64,000 nucleotides of DNA from Parvibaculum sp040216885 (GTDB lineage Bacteria; Pseudomonadota; Alphaproteobacteria; Parvibaculales; Parvibaculaceae): assembly GCA_040216885.1 (NCBI GenBank), contig JAVJOG010000022.1, positions 128,669-192,668 on the forward strand. Reading direction: 5' to 3'. This document shows positions 15,730 to 23,960 of this stretch, piece by piece (the first letter of the stretch is position 1; each line of letters opens with the position of its first letter). Both the position numbers and the translations under genes were made by a program. The notes beneath the pieces were generated by a model, which was given only the letters and a program-made list of their open reading frames with translations, ran no database searches and had not been told where the DNA came from.

Positions 15730-16965
15730 ATGCGGCTGATGAGCTTCGACGCCATGGACTACGAACAAAAGCTGGCCGAGGCCCTGCGGGCGGTGAAGGA
15801 TGAGGGGCGCTACCGCGTCTTCGCCGACATCGTGCGTCATCGCGGTTCCTTTCCGCGCGCGACGTTCCACACGCCGGATGGCCAGAAGGATATCGTCGTC
15901 TGGTGCTCCAACGACTATCTCGGCATGGGCCAGCATCCGGCGGTGCTTGAAGCGATGCACCAGGCGATCGACGAGGTGGGCGCGGGTTCGGGCGGTACCC
16001 GCAATATTTCCGGCACGACGCATTATCATGTCGAGCTTGAGCGCGAGCTTGCGGACCTTCACGGGAAGGAAGCGGCGCTGCTGTTCACGTCGGGCTATGC
16101 GGCCAACGACGCAACGCTATCGACGCTGGCGCGTATTCTCGGCGATTGCGTCATCATTTCCGACGAGATGAACCATGCCTCGATGATCGAGGGCATTCGC
16201 CGCGGCGGCGGCCCGAAGCGGCTGTGGCGTCACAACGACCTTGCGCATCTCGAAACGCTGCTGAAGGAAATCGATCCGGCGCAGCCGAAGATCGTCGCCT
16301 TCGAATCCGTCTATTCGATGGATGGCGACATTGCGCCGATCGGAGCGATTTGCGACCTGGCGCGGAAATACGGCGCGCTGACCTATCTCGACGAAGTTCA
16401 TGCGGTTGGTCTCTACGGGCCGCGCGGCGGCGGCATCGCGGAACGCGACGGCGTGCTCGACAAGGTCGACATCATCGAGGGGACGCTCGCAAAGGGCTTC
16501 GGCGTGATGGGCGGTTACATCGCCGCGTCGTCCGCGCTTGTCGATGTGATTCGTTCCTATGCGCCGGGTTTTATCTTCTCGACGTCGCTGGCGCCGGTTC
16601 TCGTCGCAGGCGTGCTGGCGGCGGTGCGGCATCTCAAGGCCAGCGATGCCGAGCGGGAGCGGCACCAGGAGCGCGCGGCGACGCTGCGCCGGTTGCTGGC
16701 CGATGCCGGTTTGCCGGTGATGATGTGCGAGAGCCATATCGTGCCGGTGATGGTCGGCGACCCTGTCGTCTGCAAGCAGGTCAGCGACGACCTCCTGCAG
16801 GATCACAATATCTATGTGCAGCCGATCAACTACCCGACGGTACCGCGCGGCACGGAGCGGCTTCGGTTTACCCCTTGCCCCGTGCATACCGACGACATGA
16901 TGCGCGATCTTGTGAAGGCGCTCGACCAGGTATGGACGCGCCGCAAGATACGGCGTGCCGCCTGA
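15730..16965 (+). CDS. hemA: 5-aminolevulinate synthase
   Basis: HemA (ALAS) condenses glycine and succinyl-CoA with PLP, the C4 route to heme found in alphaproteobacteria. The protein shows VWCSNDYLGMGQHPAVL, GSGGTRNISGTTHYHVELE, DEMNHASMIEGIR, FESVYSMDGDIAP, YLDEVHAVGLYG and the PLP lysine in EGTLAKGFGVMGGY. C-terminal NIYVQPINYPTVPRGTERLR is diagnostic. Length 411 from ATG 15730; ATG codons at 15739 and 15754 (MDYEQ, the more usual family start) are alternatives. Works with hemB at 7638-8645. A small DUF6898 gene overlaps its end. Confidence 0.96.
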   Translation: MRLMSFDAMDYEQKLAEALRAVKDEGRYRVFADIVRHRGSFPRATFHTPDGQKDIVVWCSNDYLGMGQHPAVLEAMHQAIDEVGAGSGGTRNISGTTHYHVELERELADLHGKEAALLFTSGYAANDATLSTLARILGDCVIISDEMNHASMIEGIRRGGGPKRLWRHNDLAHLETLLKEIDPAQPKIVAFESVYSMDGDIAPIGAICDLARKYGALTYLDEVHAVGLYGPRGGGIAERDGVLDKVDIIEGTLAKGFGVMGGYIAASSALVDVIRSYAPGFIFSTSLAPVLVAGVLAAVRHLKASDAERERHQERAATLRRLLADAGLPVMMCESHIVPVMVGDPVVCKQVSDDLLQDHNIYVQPINYPTVPRGTERLRFTPCPVHTDDMMRDLVKALDQVWTRRKIRRAA

Positions 16966-17257
16966 TCGTCCCCAGGACGGCGATGCCGGCTCCAGGAGCG
17001 GAGCAGGCGGGGTGCGCCGTGAGGTCATCTTCGAATTCACGCCGATCGGCACCAGCGTCAAGGTGACGGCGCTCGATGTGGCCAGCGATCTCGAGGTGTC
17101 GGTCGTTGCGCCGTCTTCGGCGTCGCGAAACGAACTTGAGCGTATAGCGCTGCAGAAGCTGCGCTACATGCTGAACCGGCAGGGCGAAGCGGAGGCTGGT
17201 GCGAAGAAGCCCGGCGACCGGGAGGAACCGGGCGGCGGCGGGGGGATCGTCGTCTAG
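16955..17257 (+). CDS. Small conserved protein (DUF6898-like)
   Basis: Up to 100 residues. The core RREVIFEFTPIGTSVKVTALDVASDL followed by a helix (NELERIALQKLRYML) resembles a small family of conserved alphaproteobacterial proteins of unknown function (DUF6898-like). GTG at 16955 overlaps the end of hemA; a second GTG at 17012, immediately before RREVIFEF, gives the more conserved portion and may be the real start. The C-terminus is Gly/Glu rich and looks disordered. Co-transcription with hemA is likely. No biochemical role can be stated. Confidence 0.65.
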   Translation: MPPDRPQDGDAGSRSGAGGVRREVIFEFTPIGTSVKVTALDVASDLEVSVVAPSSASRNELERIALQKLRYMLNRQGEAEAGAKKPGDREEPGGGGGIVV

Positions 17258-17261
17258 CGGA

Positions 17262-17729
17262 TCAGCGCGTCGCGCGCTTCTTCTTGCGGCCGCGCGCCGG
17301 GCCGCTATTGCCGGCGCCGACACGGCCGAGACCGATCTGTTTAGCCAGCTTCGAGCGCTGGGCGGCATAGTTGGGCGCGACCATCGGATAATCGTGGGGC
17401 AGCCCCCAGCGGGCCCTGTATTCCTCGGGCGAGAGACCGTATTGCGAGCGCAGATAGCGCTTCAGCATTTTCAGTTTCTTCCCGTCTTCAAGACAGACGA
17501 TGTAATCGGCCGTGACGGACTTCTTGATTGGAACGGCCGGCGTCAACTCGGATTCCTTGTGGCCACCACCCTGCTCGATGTCGGTGAGTGTCGTGTAGAC
17601 CGTTCGGATTAGCCCTGAGAGATCGGCTGTCGCCACGGAATTATTGCTGACATAAGCGGCGACGATTTCAGTCGCCAGGCTCAACATTTCCGTTGCATCG
17701 GATTGCGGGGAAGATTTGGTCTCGTTCAT
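17262..17729 (-). CDS. MucR/Ros-family regulator with degenerate zinc site
   Basis: A 155-residue MucR-type protein. The N-terminal oligomerisation part (MLSLATEIVAAYVSNNSV) and the DNA-binding domain (YIVCLEDGKKLKMLKRYL, then GLSPEEYRARWGLPHDYPMV, APNYAAQRSKLAKQIGLG) are clear. MucR proteins are H-NS-like AT-binding regulators of exopolysaccharide, motility and cell cycle. Of the Cys-Cys-His-His zinc ligands only Cys79 remains; the others are Asp82, Tyr92 and Gln96/Tyr97. The C-terminus is a basic tail (GRKKKRATR). The start at 17729 (MNETKSS) gives normal length. Confidence 0.88.
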   Translation of the reverse strand: MNETKSSPQSDATEMLSLATEIVAAYVSNNSVATADLSGLIRTVYTTLTDIEQGGGHKESELTPAVPIKKSVTADYIVCLEDGKKLKMLKRYLRSQYGLSPEEYRARWGLPHDYPMVAPNYAAQRSKLAKQIGLGRVGAGNSGPARGRKKKRATR

Positions 17730-18176
17730 TCGAGCGTGATGCCTCTTAGGGGAACTTCGTCCGCCGTCTGTACATGCGGCAACAGTAACAGGCATCTTCT
17801 AGCCCGATTTGGACACGACAATCAAGGATATCGCGTATCTCTTCTATGATGAATTCCGTCTAAATTTGTCTCGATTAAGGTGAATTTCAAACAGGCGCCC
17901 CCGCTCGATAGGAGAATGACTTGGGTCTCCAAGTAAATTTTCGATTTCTAGTCAATGATACATGAGACACGGCAGTCGGCGCGACGCCGGCACTTGTGTA
18001 GTGCGGATTTCGTCCCGGGGATCGTGGCGCCGGCCGGTCGCTGAAGATTTGTGGTGAATTGGCCCCTGCCGACAATATGTGGTATCACGCCCCATATCGA
18101 TCCCGGGCGGCCCGTGGAGCGCGCGGTGGCGCGTTTGCCTGTGGCCGCGAGTTCATCCGGAATAGAAGGTAGGTCT
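17730..18176. other. 447-bp intergenic region between mucR-type gene and glyA
   Basis: No gene is supported here. The left half (about 17800-17965) is markedly AT-richer than the surroundings, with runs such as AAATTTGTC and AAATTTTCG; MucR proteins prefer AT-rich DNA and often autoregulate, so this is a reasonable site for that (inference). The right half should hold the glyA promoter and leader; no convincing -35/-10 pair or known riboswitch was recognised. Confidence 0.4.
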
Positions 18177-19493
18177 ATGTCATTGAGCAACGCAGCCGCC
18201 ACGCCCGGCGGCTTTTCCGGCTTTTTTACCGACGGTCTGGCCAGCAGCGACCCCGATGTCCTCAAGGCGATCGAGCTGGAGCTGAACCGTCAGCAAACCC
18301 AGATCGAGCTGATCGCGTCGGAGAACATCGTCTCGCGCGCCGTGCTGGAGGCGCAGGGCTCGATCATGACCAACAAGTATGCGGAAGGGTATCCGGGCAA
18401 GCGGTACTACGGCGGCTGCGAGTTTGTCGATATTGCCGAGGAACTGGCAATCGACCGCGCCAAAAAACTGTTCGGCTGCGCTTATGCCAATGTGCAGCCC
18501 AATTCCGGTTCGCAGGCCAATCAGGGCGTGATGATGGCGCTGCTAAGGCCGGGCGACACCATCATGGGCATGAGCCTCGCGGCCGGCGGTCACCTGACGC
18601 ATGGCGCGGCGCCCAACCAGTCGGGCAAATGGTTCAACGCGGTGCAATACGGCGTCCGCCAGCGGGATCATCTGGTCGACATGGACGAAGTGGCGTCGCT
18701 GGCGAAGACGCACAAACCGAAGATGATCATTGCCGGCGGGTCGGCCTATCCGCGCGTCATCGACTTCAAGGCATTTCGCGAGATCGCGGATTCCGTGGGG
18801 GCGCTGTTCATGGTCGACATGGCGCATTTCGCCGGGCTGGTCGCCGGCGGCGCGCATCCGAGCCCGCTTCCTTTCGCCGACGTCGTGACGACGACGACCC
18901 ACAAGACGCTGCGCGGCCCGCGCGGCGGCATGATCCTGTCGAACAACGAAGATATCGGGAAGAAGGTCAATTCGGCGATCTTCCCCGGCATCCAGGGCGG
19001 GCCGCTGATGCATGTGATTGCTGGCAAGGCGGTCGCGTTCGGCGAGGCGCTGCGTCCGGAATTCAAGGCATATGCGCGCTCGGTCGTGGACAATGCGCGC
19101 GTGCTTGCCTCGACGCTGGTCGATGGCGGCGCGGCGATCGTTTCGGGCGGCACCGACACGCATCTGATGCTGGTCGATCTGCGGCCCAAAAAACTGACCG
19201 GCAAGGTTGCGGAAGCGGCGCTCGAACGCGCGCATATCACCTGCAACAAGAACGGTATTCCCTTCGATCCGGAAAAACCGATGGTGACGTCGGGCGTCCG
19301 GCTCGGTACACCGGCCGGCACGACGCGCGGTTTCGGGGCCGCGGAGTTTGCGACGGTCGGGCGTCTCATCGTCGAAGTGCTGGACGGGCTGGCGAAGAAC
19401 GGTGAAGAAGGCAACACTGAAGTCGAGGCGGATGTCCGCGGGCGCGTCGTCGAACTTTGCCGGCGCTTCCCGATCTATGGCGGGCCGAAGTAA
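18177..19493 (+). CDS. glyA: Serine hydroxymethyltransferase
   Basis: GlyA interconverts serine and glycine with tetrahydrofolate and PLP, supplying one-carbon units. The 438-residue enzyme has IELIASENIVSRAVLEAQGS, NKYAEGYPGKRYYGGCEFVD, PNSGSQANQG, DMAHFAGLVAGG and the PLP lysine in VVTTTTHKTLRGPRGG. The start at 18177 (MSLSNAA) follows GAAGGTAGGT; the frame is open for 42 more codons upstream but that part is not family-like. First gene of the glyA-nrdR-rib-nusB-thiL series; glycine made here is also a substrate of HemA. Confidence 0.97.
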   Translation: MSLSNAAATPGGFSGFFTDGLASSDPDVLKAIELELNRQQTQIELIASENIVSRAVLEAQGSIMTNKYAEGYPGKRYYGGCEFVDIAEELAIDRAKKLFGCAYANVQPNSGSQANQGVMMALLRPGDTIMGMSLAAGGHLTHGAAPNQSGKWFNAVQYGVRQRDHLVDMDEVASLAKTHKPKMIIAGGSAYPRVIDFKAFREIADSVGALFMVDMAHFAGLVAGGAHPSPLPFADVVTTTTHKTLRGPRGGMILSNNEDIGKKVNSAIFPGIQGGPLMHVIAGKAVAFGEALRPEFKAYARSVVDNARVLASTLVDGGAAIVSGGTDTHLMLVDLRPKKLTGKVAEAALERAHITCNKNGIPFDPEKPMVTSGVRLGTPAGTTRGFGAAEFATVGRLIVEVLDGLAKNGEEGNTEVEADVRGRVVELCRRFPIYGGPK

Positions 19494-19541
19494 GAGGTCC
19501 GCGGAGGCGGCGGACATTTCAAGTCAGGGGGCTGGCGGCGC

Positions 19542-20021
19542 ATGCGTTGTCCATATTGCGGAAACGAAGATACCCAGGTCAAGGACTCGCGTCCGACGGA
19601 AGACAATACGGCAATCCGGCGACGGCGGTTCTGCACCGCTTGCGGCGGCCGGTTTACGACCTTCGAGCGGGTCCAGCTCCGTGAGCTGACGATCATCAAA
19701 TCCAACAACCGCAGGGTACCTTTCGACCGCGACAAACTCATGCGTTCCGTGCAAATCGCGATGCGGAAACGCCCGGTTGAGCAGGAACGCATTGAGCGTA
19801 TGGTGAGCGGCATCGTCCGGCGCCTCGAAAGCATGGGCGAGAACGAGATACCGTCGGCGATGATCGGACGGCTGGTGATGGAAGGGCTGATGTCCCTCGA
19901 CGAAGTCGCCTATGTCCGGTTCGCCTCGGTTTACAAGAATTTCCGCGAGGCCCGGGACTTCGGGACGTTTCTGGATGAGCTCGGCGGTCCCGTGCGCGAC
20001 GAGGTCGACGACGACCGATAA
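19542..20021 (+). CDS. nrdR: NrdR, repressor of ribonucleotide reductase genes
   Basis: NrdR is a zinc-ribbon/ATP-cone repressor that senses (d)ATP and represses nrd operons. The 159-residue protein begins MRCPYCGNEDTQVKDSRP with the zinc ligands Cys3, Cys6, Cys31 and Cys34, followed by RFTTFERVQLRELTIIKSN and the ATP cone (NRRVPFDRDKLMRSVQIAMRK) to about residue 140. The order glyA-nrdR-ribD is common in Alphaproteobacteria. No NrdR box was found within the window. Confidence 0.97.
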   Translation: MRCPYCGNEDTQVKDSRPTEDNTAIRRRRFCTACGGRFTTFERVQLRELTIIKSNNRRVPFDRDKLMRSVQIAMRKRPVEQERIERMVSGIVRRLESMGENEIPSAMIGRLVMEGLMSLDEVAYVRFASVYKNFREARDFGTFLDELGGPVRDEVDDDR

Positions 20022-20058
20022 AGCCGATGTCGCCGGGCATGCGCTTGCAGGGAACAAA

Positions 20059-21174
20059 ATGAGCCGGCCCCACGACACACATTTCATGAAAATGGCGCTG
20101 ACGCTTGCCGAGCGCGGGCTCGGGCAAGTCGCGCCCAATCCGGCGGTCGGCTGCGTGATCGTGCGGGAGAGTGAGGGCCATCGCATCGTCGGGCGCGGAT
20201 GGACGCAGGCGGGTGGACGGCCCCATGCCGAGACGGAAGCGCTGGCGCGCGCCGGCGCCGAGGCGCGGGGCGCGACGGCCTATGTCAGCCTCGAGCCATG
20301 CGCGCATCAGGGCAAGACCGGTCCTTGTGCGCAGGCGCTGATCGATGCGGGCATCGCGCGCGTCGTCGGCGCGGTGGGCGATCCCAATCCACAGGTCGGC
20401 GGACGTGGCTTTGCGATGCTCGAAGCCGCAGGCGTCGAGGTAACGGAGAATGTCTGCGGCGACGAGGCGCGGCATCTCAATGCGGGTTTCTTTCTGACGA
20501 TGTCGGAAGCGCGGCCGCTCGTCACGCTGAAGATCGCGAGCTCGCTCGACGGGCGCAGTGCGACGCATGAAGGCCAGAGCCAGTGGATCACCGGCGAGCG
20601 CGCCCGCAATCGCGGGCATCTGCTGCGCGCGACGCATGACGCGATCATGGTGGGCAGTGCAACGGCGGTGGTCGACGATCCGCAACTCACCTGCCGCCTG
20701 CCCGGGCTCGGCACCCGGTCGCCCGTGCGGATCGTTGCCGACGGACGGCTGCGGCTGCCGCTGACCTCGAAGCTGGTGCGCGATGCGCGCAAGACACCGG
20801 TCTGGATTTTGACGCTGCCGCAGGGTGATGAGGCGCGGCGCAAGGCGTTCGAGGATTGCGGCGTGACGCTGATCGACGTCGCGCCGGGCGAGGGTAGGGT
20901 GATGGACATGCGCGATGCGCTCGAGAAAATCGCGGCGCGCGGCGTAACGCGGCTGCTCGTCGAGGGAGGCGCGCGTCTTGCCGCCTCGCTGATGCGGGCG
21001 CGGTTGATCGACCGGATCGAATGGTTCCAGTCGCCCAAGGTCATTGGCGGCGACGGCTATCCGGCAATCGCCGGGCTCGGCGTCAAGCATGTCGAGAATG
21101 CGCCGGTCTTCGCGCTGCGCGAGTTGATCTCGCTCGGCGAGGACTCGCTCGCCAGCTATGTGCTTCGGAGCTAG
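20059..21174 (+). CDS. ribD: Bifunctional riboflavin deaminase/reductase
   Basis: RibD performs the second and third steps of riboflavin synthesis: deamination of the pyrimidine and NADPH reduction of the ribosyl chain. N-terminal deaminase (residues about 1-145): NPAVGCVIV, GGRPHAETEAL with the zinc His/Glu, and EPCAHQGKTGPCAQAL with the two zinc Cys. C-terminal RibD_C reductase: RPLVTLKIASSLDGRSATHE and LLVEGGARLAASL. The start at 20059 (MSRPHDTHF) follows GCAGGGAA; an earlier in-frame start would overlap nrdR. 371 residues, close to family average. Confidence 0.96.
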   Translation: MSRPHDTHFMKMALTLAERGLGQVAPNPAVGCVIVRESEGHRIVGRGWTQAGGRPHAETEALARAGAEARGATAYVSLEPCAHQGKTGPCAQALIDAGIARVVGAVGDPNPQVGGRGFAMLEAAGVEVTENVCGDEARHLNAGFFLTMSEARPLVTLKIASSLDGRSATHEGQSQWITGERARNRGHLLRATHDAIMVGSATAVVDDPQLTCRLPGLGTRSPVRIVADGRLRLPLTSKLVRDARKTPVWILTLPQGDEARRKAFEDCGVTLIDVAPGEGRVMDMRDALEKIAARGVTRLLVEGGARLAASLMRARLIDRIEWFQSPKVIGGDGYPAIAGLGVKHVENAPVFALRELISLGEDSLASYVLRS

Positions 21175-21180
21175 TTGTTC

Positions 21181-21810
21181 ATGTTCACGGGTATCGTCAC
21201 CGATGTCGGCCGCGTTCGCTCGCTTGAGAAGCGCGGCGACGCGCGCTTCGTTATCGGCACGGACTACGATTCCGGCGGCATCGACATCGGCGCATCCATC
21301 GCCTGTTCCGGCTGCTGCCTGACCGTGGTCGAGAAAGGCCGCGACGCTGACGGCGACTGGTTTGCGGTCGACGTCTCGGCGGAGTCGCTCGATTGCACGA
21401 CGCTCGGTACATGGCGCGAGGGAACGCGGATCAATCTCGAACGAGCGCTCAAGGCCGGCGACGAGCTTGGCGGTCATATCGTCAGCGGGCATGTGGACGG
21501 CGTGGCGCATATCGTCGACATACGACCGGAGGGCGCGTCCCGCCGGTTCGTCTTCGAGGCGCCGGAGGAGCTTGGCCGGTTCATCGCGCCCAAGGGGTCC
21601 GTCACCCTCGACGGCACTTCATTGACGGTCAATGAGGTCGAAGACGTCGCTCCCGCAGGGGCAAACGAGCGCCGGACCCGCTTCGGCATCAATATCATTC
21701 CGCACACCCAGGCGGTCACGACCTGGGGGATGGCGAAAGCCGGCGATCCCGTTAATCTTGAAATCGACATGCTGGCCCGCTATGTGGCTCGCCTGGTTCA
21801 GAAGGACTGA
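21181..21810 (+). CDS. ribE: Riboflavin synthase alpha subunit
   Basis: RibE dismutates two 6,7-dimethyl-8-ribityllumazine molecules into riboflavin and the pyrimidine precursor. The start is MFTGIVTDVGRV, the invariant N-terminus, at ATG 21181; a TTG two codons upstream is in frame but not needed. Two lumazine-binding repeats are visible: ACSGCCLTVVEKG with DVSAESLDCTTLG, and a second repeat with GGHIVSGHVDGVAHI and SLTVNEVEDV. 209 residues, normal length. Six bases separate the stop of ribD from this ATG. Confidence 0.96.
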   Translation: MFTGIVTDVGRVRSLEKRGDARFVIGTDYDSGGIDIGASIACSGCCLTVVEKGRDADGDWFAVDVSAESLDCTTLGTWREGTRINLERALKAGDELGGHIVSGHVDGVAHIVDIRPEGASRRFVFEAPEELGRFIAPKGSVTLDGTSLTVNEVEDVAPAGANERRTRFGINIIPHTQAVTTWGMAKAGDPVNLEIDMLARYVARLVQKD

Positions 21811-21816
21811 GACCCC

Positions 21817-22971
21817 GTGTACAAAGAATATCTCTCTCCAATCGAGGAAGTCATCGAGGATGCCCGCAACGGCAAGATGTTCATTCTTGTCGATGCGGAG
21901 GACCGCGAGAACGAGGGCGACCTCGTTATTCCGGCGCAGATGTGCACACCCGAGGCCGTCAACTTCATGGCGAAATACGGCCGGGGACTGGTCTGCCTGA
22001 CGCTGACCAGCGACCGGGCGAAGCAGCTCAACCTGCAACTGATGTCTGCGACCAACCAGTCGCGCCACCAGACGGCTTTCACCGTTTCGATCGAAGCCCG
22101 CGAAGGCATCTCGACCGGCATCTCGGCGCATGACCGGGCCCACACCGTTTCCGTCGCTATCGATCCGACCAAGGGCGCGACCGACATCGTTTCACCGGGG
22201 CACGTGTTTCCGCTGGTGGCAAAGGACGGGGGCGTGCTGGTGCGCGCGGGGCATACGGAATCCGCCGTCGACATCGCGCGTCTGGCGGGCCTTTATCCGG
22301 CGGGCGTCATTTGCGAGATCATGAACGACGACGGGACGATGGCGCGGCTGCCGGACCTTGTGCAGTTCGCGCAGCTTCACGGGCTGAAGATTGCGACCAT
22401 CGCCGACCTGATCGCCTATCGCCGCCGTTACGACAATTTCATCCATCGCGCGATCGAAACCGAAGTCGAGACAAAGGCCGGCGGCGAATTCAAGCTGATG
22501 GTCTATCTCAACACGGTTGAATATGCCGAGCACCTGGCGCTGGTGAAGGGCGATATATCGACGCCGGAGCCCGTGCTGGTGCGGATGCACGCCATCAATG
22601 TTTTCGACGATATTCTGGGCGCCACCGGGCCGCGGTCGGACCTGCTCGATCAATCGATGCGGATCATCGATGAGGAAGGCCGCGGCATCATCGTGCTGAT
22701 CCGGGACACGACCGCGACCGTCGTTTCCGACATGTTGCTGCGCAAGGGCGAGGGGGGCGAGCAGGGCATGCCGCGGCGCTTGCGCGAATATGGCGTCGGG
22801 GCGCAGATTTTGCTCGATCTCGGCGTCCATGACATGGTGCTCTTGTCCGATACCGACCGGAGCATCGTCGGTATCGACGGGTATGGATTGCGGATCGTCG
22901 AACAACGGCCTATCACCAAGACGAGCGCCGCCGATGCGAAGCCCGGGCGAGCCAAGGAGACAACCTCTTGA
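21817..22971 (+). CDS. ribB: 3,4-dihydroxy-2-butanone-4-phosphate synthase with degenerate GTP cyclohydrolase II domain (RibBX type)
   Basis: A 384-residue RibBA-type fusion. Residues 1-205 are a complete RibB domain: FILVDAEDRENEGDLVIPAQ, RGLVCLTLTSDRAKQL, TGISAHDRAHTV, HVFPLVAKDGGVLVRAGHTE. The C-terminal half aligns with GTP cyclohydrolase II but has lost its catalytic set: the stretch that should be HSECLTGD reads HAINVFDD, and the CDCG zinc motif is replaced by GPRS. It is therefore expected to make only dihydroxybutanone phosphate, as shown for RibBX proteins of other proteobacteria. GTG start at 21817, 6 bases after ribE; its stop overlaps ribH. Confidence 0.93.
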   Translation: MYKEYLSPIEEVIEDARNGKMFILVDAEDRENEGDLVIPAQMCTPEAVNFMAKYGRGLVCLTLTSDRAKQLNLQLMSATNQSRHQTAFTVSIEAREGISTGISAHDRAHTVSVAIDPTKGATDIVSPGHVFPLVAKDGGVLVRAGHTESAVDIARLAGLYPAGVICEIMNDDGTMARLPDLVQFAQLHGLKIATIADLIAYRRRYDNFIHRAIETEVETKAGGEFKLMVYLNTVEYAEHLALVKGDISTPEPVLVRMHAINVFDDILGATGPRSDLLDQSMRIIDEEGRGIIVLIRDTTATVVSDMLLRKGEGGEQGMPRRLREYGVGAQILLDLGVHDMVLLSDTDRSIVGIDGYGLRIVEQRPITKTSAADAKPGRAKETTS

Positions 22972-23426
22972 CGACAGTCAATGCTCACATTCTGATCGTC
23001 GAAGCACGCTTCTACGAAGAACTCGCCGAAGAATTGGCGCGTGGCGCCATCGCGGCGATCGAAGCGCGCGGCGCGACGTGGCAGCGCATTGCCGTTCCCG
23101 GTGTGCTGGAGATACCCGCAGCGATAATGTATGCGATCGACGCCATGAAGCATGGCGCCTTCACCAAGGCCATCGACGGGTTCGTGACGCTCGGCTGCGT
23201 CATTCGCGGCGAGACCACGCATTACGACATCGTTTCGAATGAGTCCGCCCGTGCGCTGATGAATATCGCGGTCGAACGCTCTCTGGCCTTGGGCAACGGC
23301 ATCCAGACGGTCGAGAACGAGGCGCAAGCCTGGGCGCGCGCCAAGGTGGACCAGAAAAACAAGGGCGGCGGCGCGGCCAACGCCTGCCTCGACATGATCG
23401 CACTCAAGCGCAGCATGGGAGCGTGA
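22968..23426 (+). CDS. ribH: 6,7-dimethyl-8-ribityllumazine synthase
   Basis: RibH condenses the RibD-pathway pyrimidine with dihydroxybutanone phosphate to form lumazine. The 152-residue protein shows the family pattern: IVEARFYEELAEELARGA, VPGVLEIPAAIMYAID, GFVTLGCVIRGETTHYDIVSNESA and ERSLALGNGIQTVENEAQAW. The start codon is TTG at 22968, overlapping the stop of ribB (TTGA) and preceded by AAGGAGA at 22954-22959. Translational coupling to ribB is likely. It follows directly in the riboflavin operon. Confidence 0.96.
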   Translation: MTTVNAHILIVEARFYEELAEELARGAIAAIEARGATWQRIAVPGVLEIPAAIMYAIDAMKHGAFTKAIDGFVTLGCVIRGETTHYDIVSNESARALMNIAVERSLALGNGIQTVENEAQAWARAKVDQKNKGGGAANACLDMIALKRSMGA

Positions 23427-23444
23427 GCGGTCGCTCGGGATGAA

Positions 23445-23960
23445 ATGACCTCTGTGCCCGAACAACCAACCTCAGACCAAGGCGTCGATCCGCGAGCGCG
23501 AAGCGCAGCGCGTCTCGGCGCCGTGCAGGCGCTCTACCAGATGGACGTTGCGGGCACGCCGCTTGATGACGCCATTGAGGAATTCACGCAGCACCTGCTT
23601 GAGCGGCCGGCCGAGGACGAGGAAATTGCCGAGGCCGACACGGCACATTTCGACGACATCGTGCGCGGCGTCGTGCGCGAGCAGCGCGAGCTCGACCGCC
23701 AGGTCAACGGCGCGCTGGCGAAGGGCTGGGCGCTGGGACGGCTCGATGCAACGTTGCGCGCCATTTTGCGCGCCGGCGCCTACGAGCTTCGCCGCTGCAA
23801 GGACATCCCTGTCAAAGTCGTCATCAACGAGTATGTCGACGTGGCGCATGCCTTTTTCGAGGGCGACGAGCCCGGCGTCGTCAACGCCGTGCTCGACCGG
23901 CTCGGCCGCGAGATCAGGAGCGGCACGGGAGCGGATCATGGCGCCGCCGGACAAGGCTGA
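23445..23960 (+). CDS. nusB: Transcription antitermination factor NusB
   Basis: NusB binds boxA RNA with NusE (S10) in rRNA antitermination. The 171-residue all-helical protein has ARLGAVQALYQMDVAG, a central helix pair, DATLRAILRAGAYELRRCKDIPVKVVINEY and the end FFEGDEPGVVNAVLDRLGREI. The ribH-nusB-thiL order is widespread in bacteria. Start ATG 23445 lies 18 bases after ribH. The last 23 bases overlap the beginning of thiL. Confidence 0.95.
   Translation: MTSVPEQPTSDQGVDPRARSAARLGAVQALYQMDVAGTPLDDAIEEFTQHLLERPAEDEEIAEADTAHFDDIVRGVVREQRELDRQVNGALAKGWALGRLDATLRAILRAGAYELRRCKDIPVKVVINEYVDVAHAFFEGDEPGVVNAVLDRLGREIRSGTGADHGAAGQG

Noticed and set aside
22440..22971. Calling the C-terminal half of the RibB protein an active GTP cyclohydrolase II
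   Set aside because: The zinc-binding and catalytic Cys motifs are absent.
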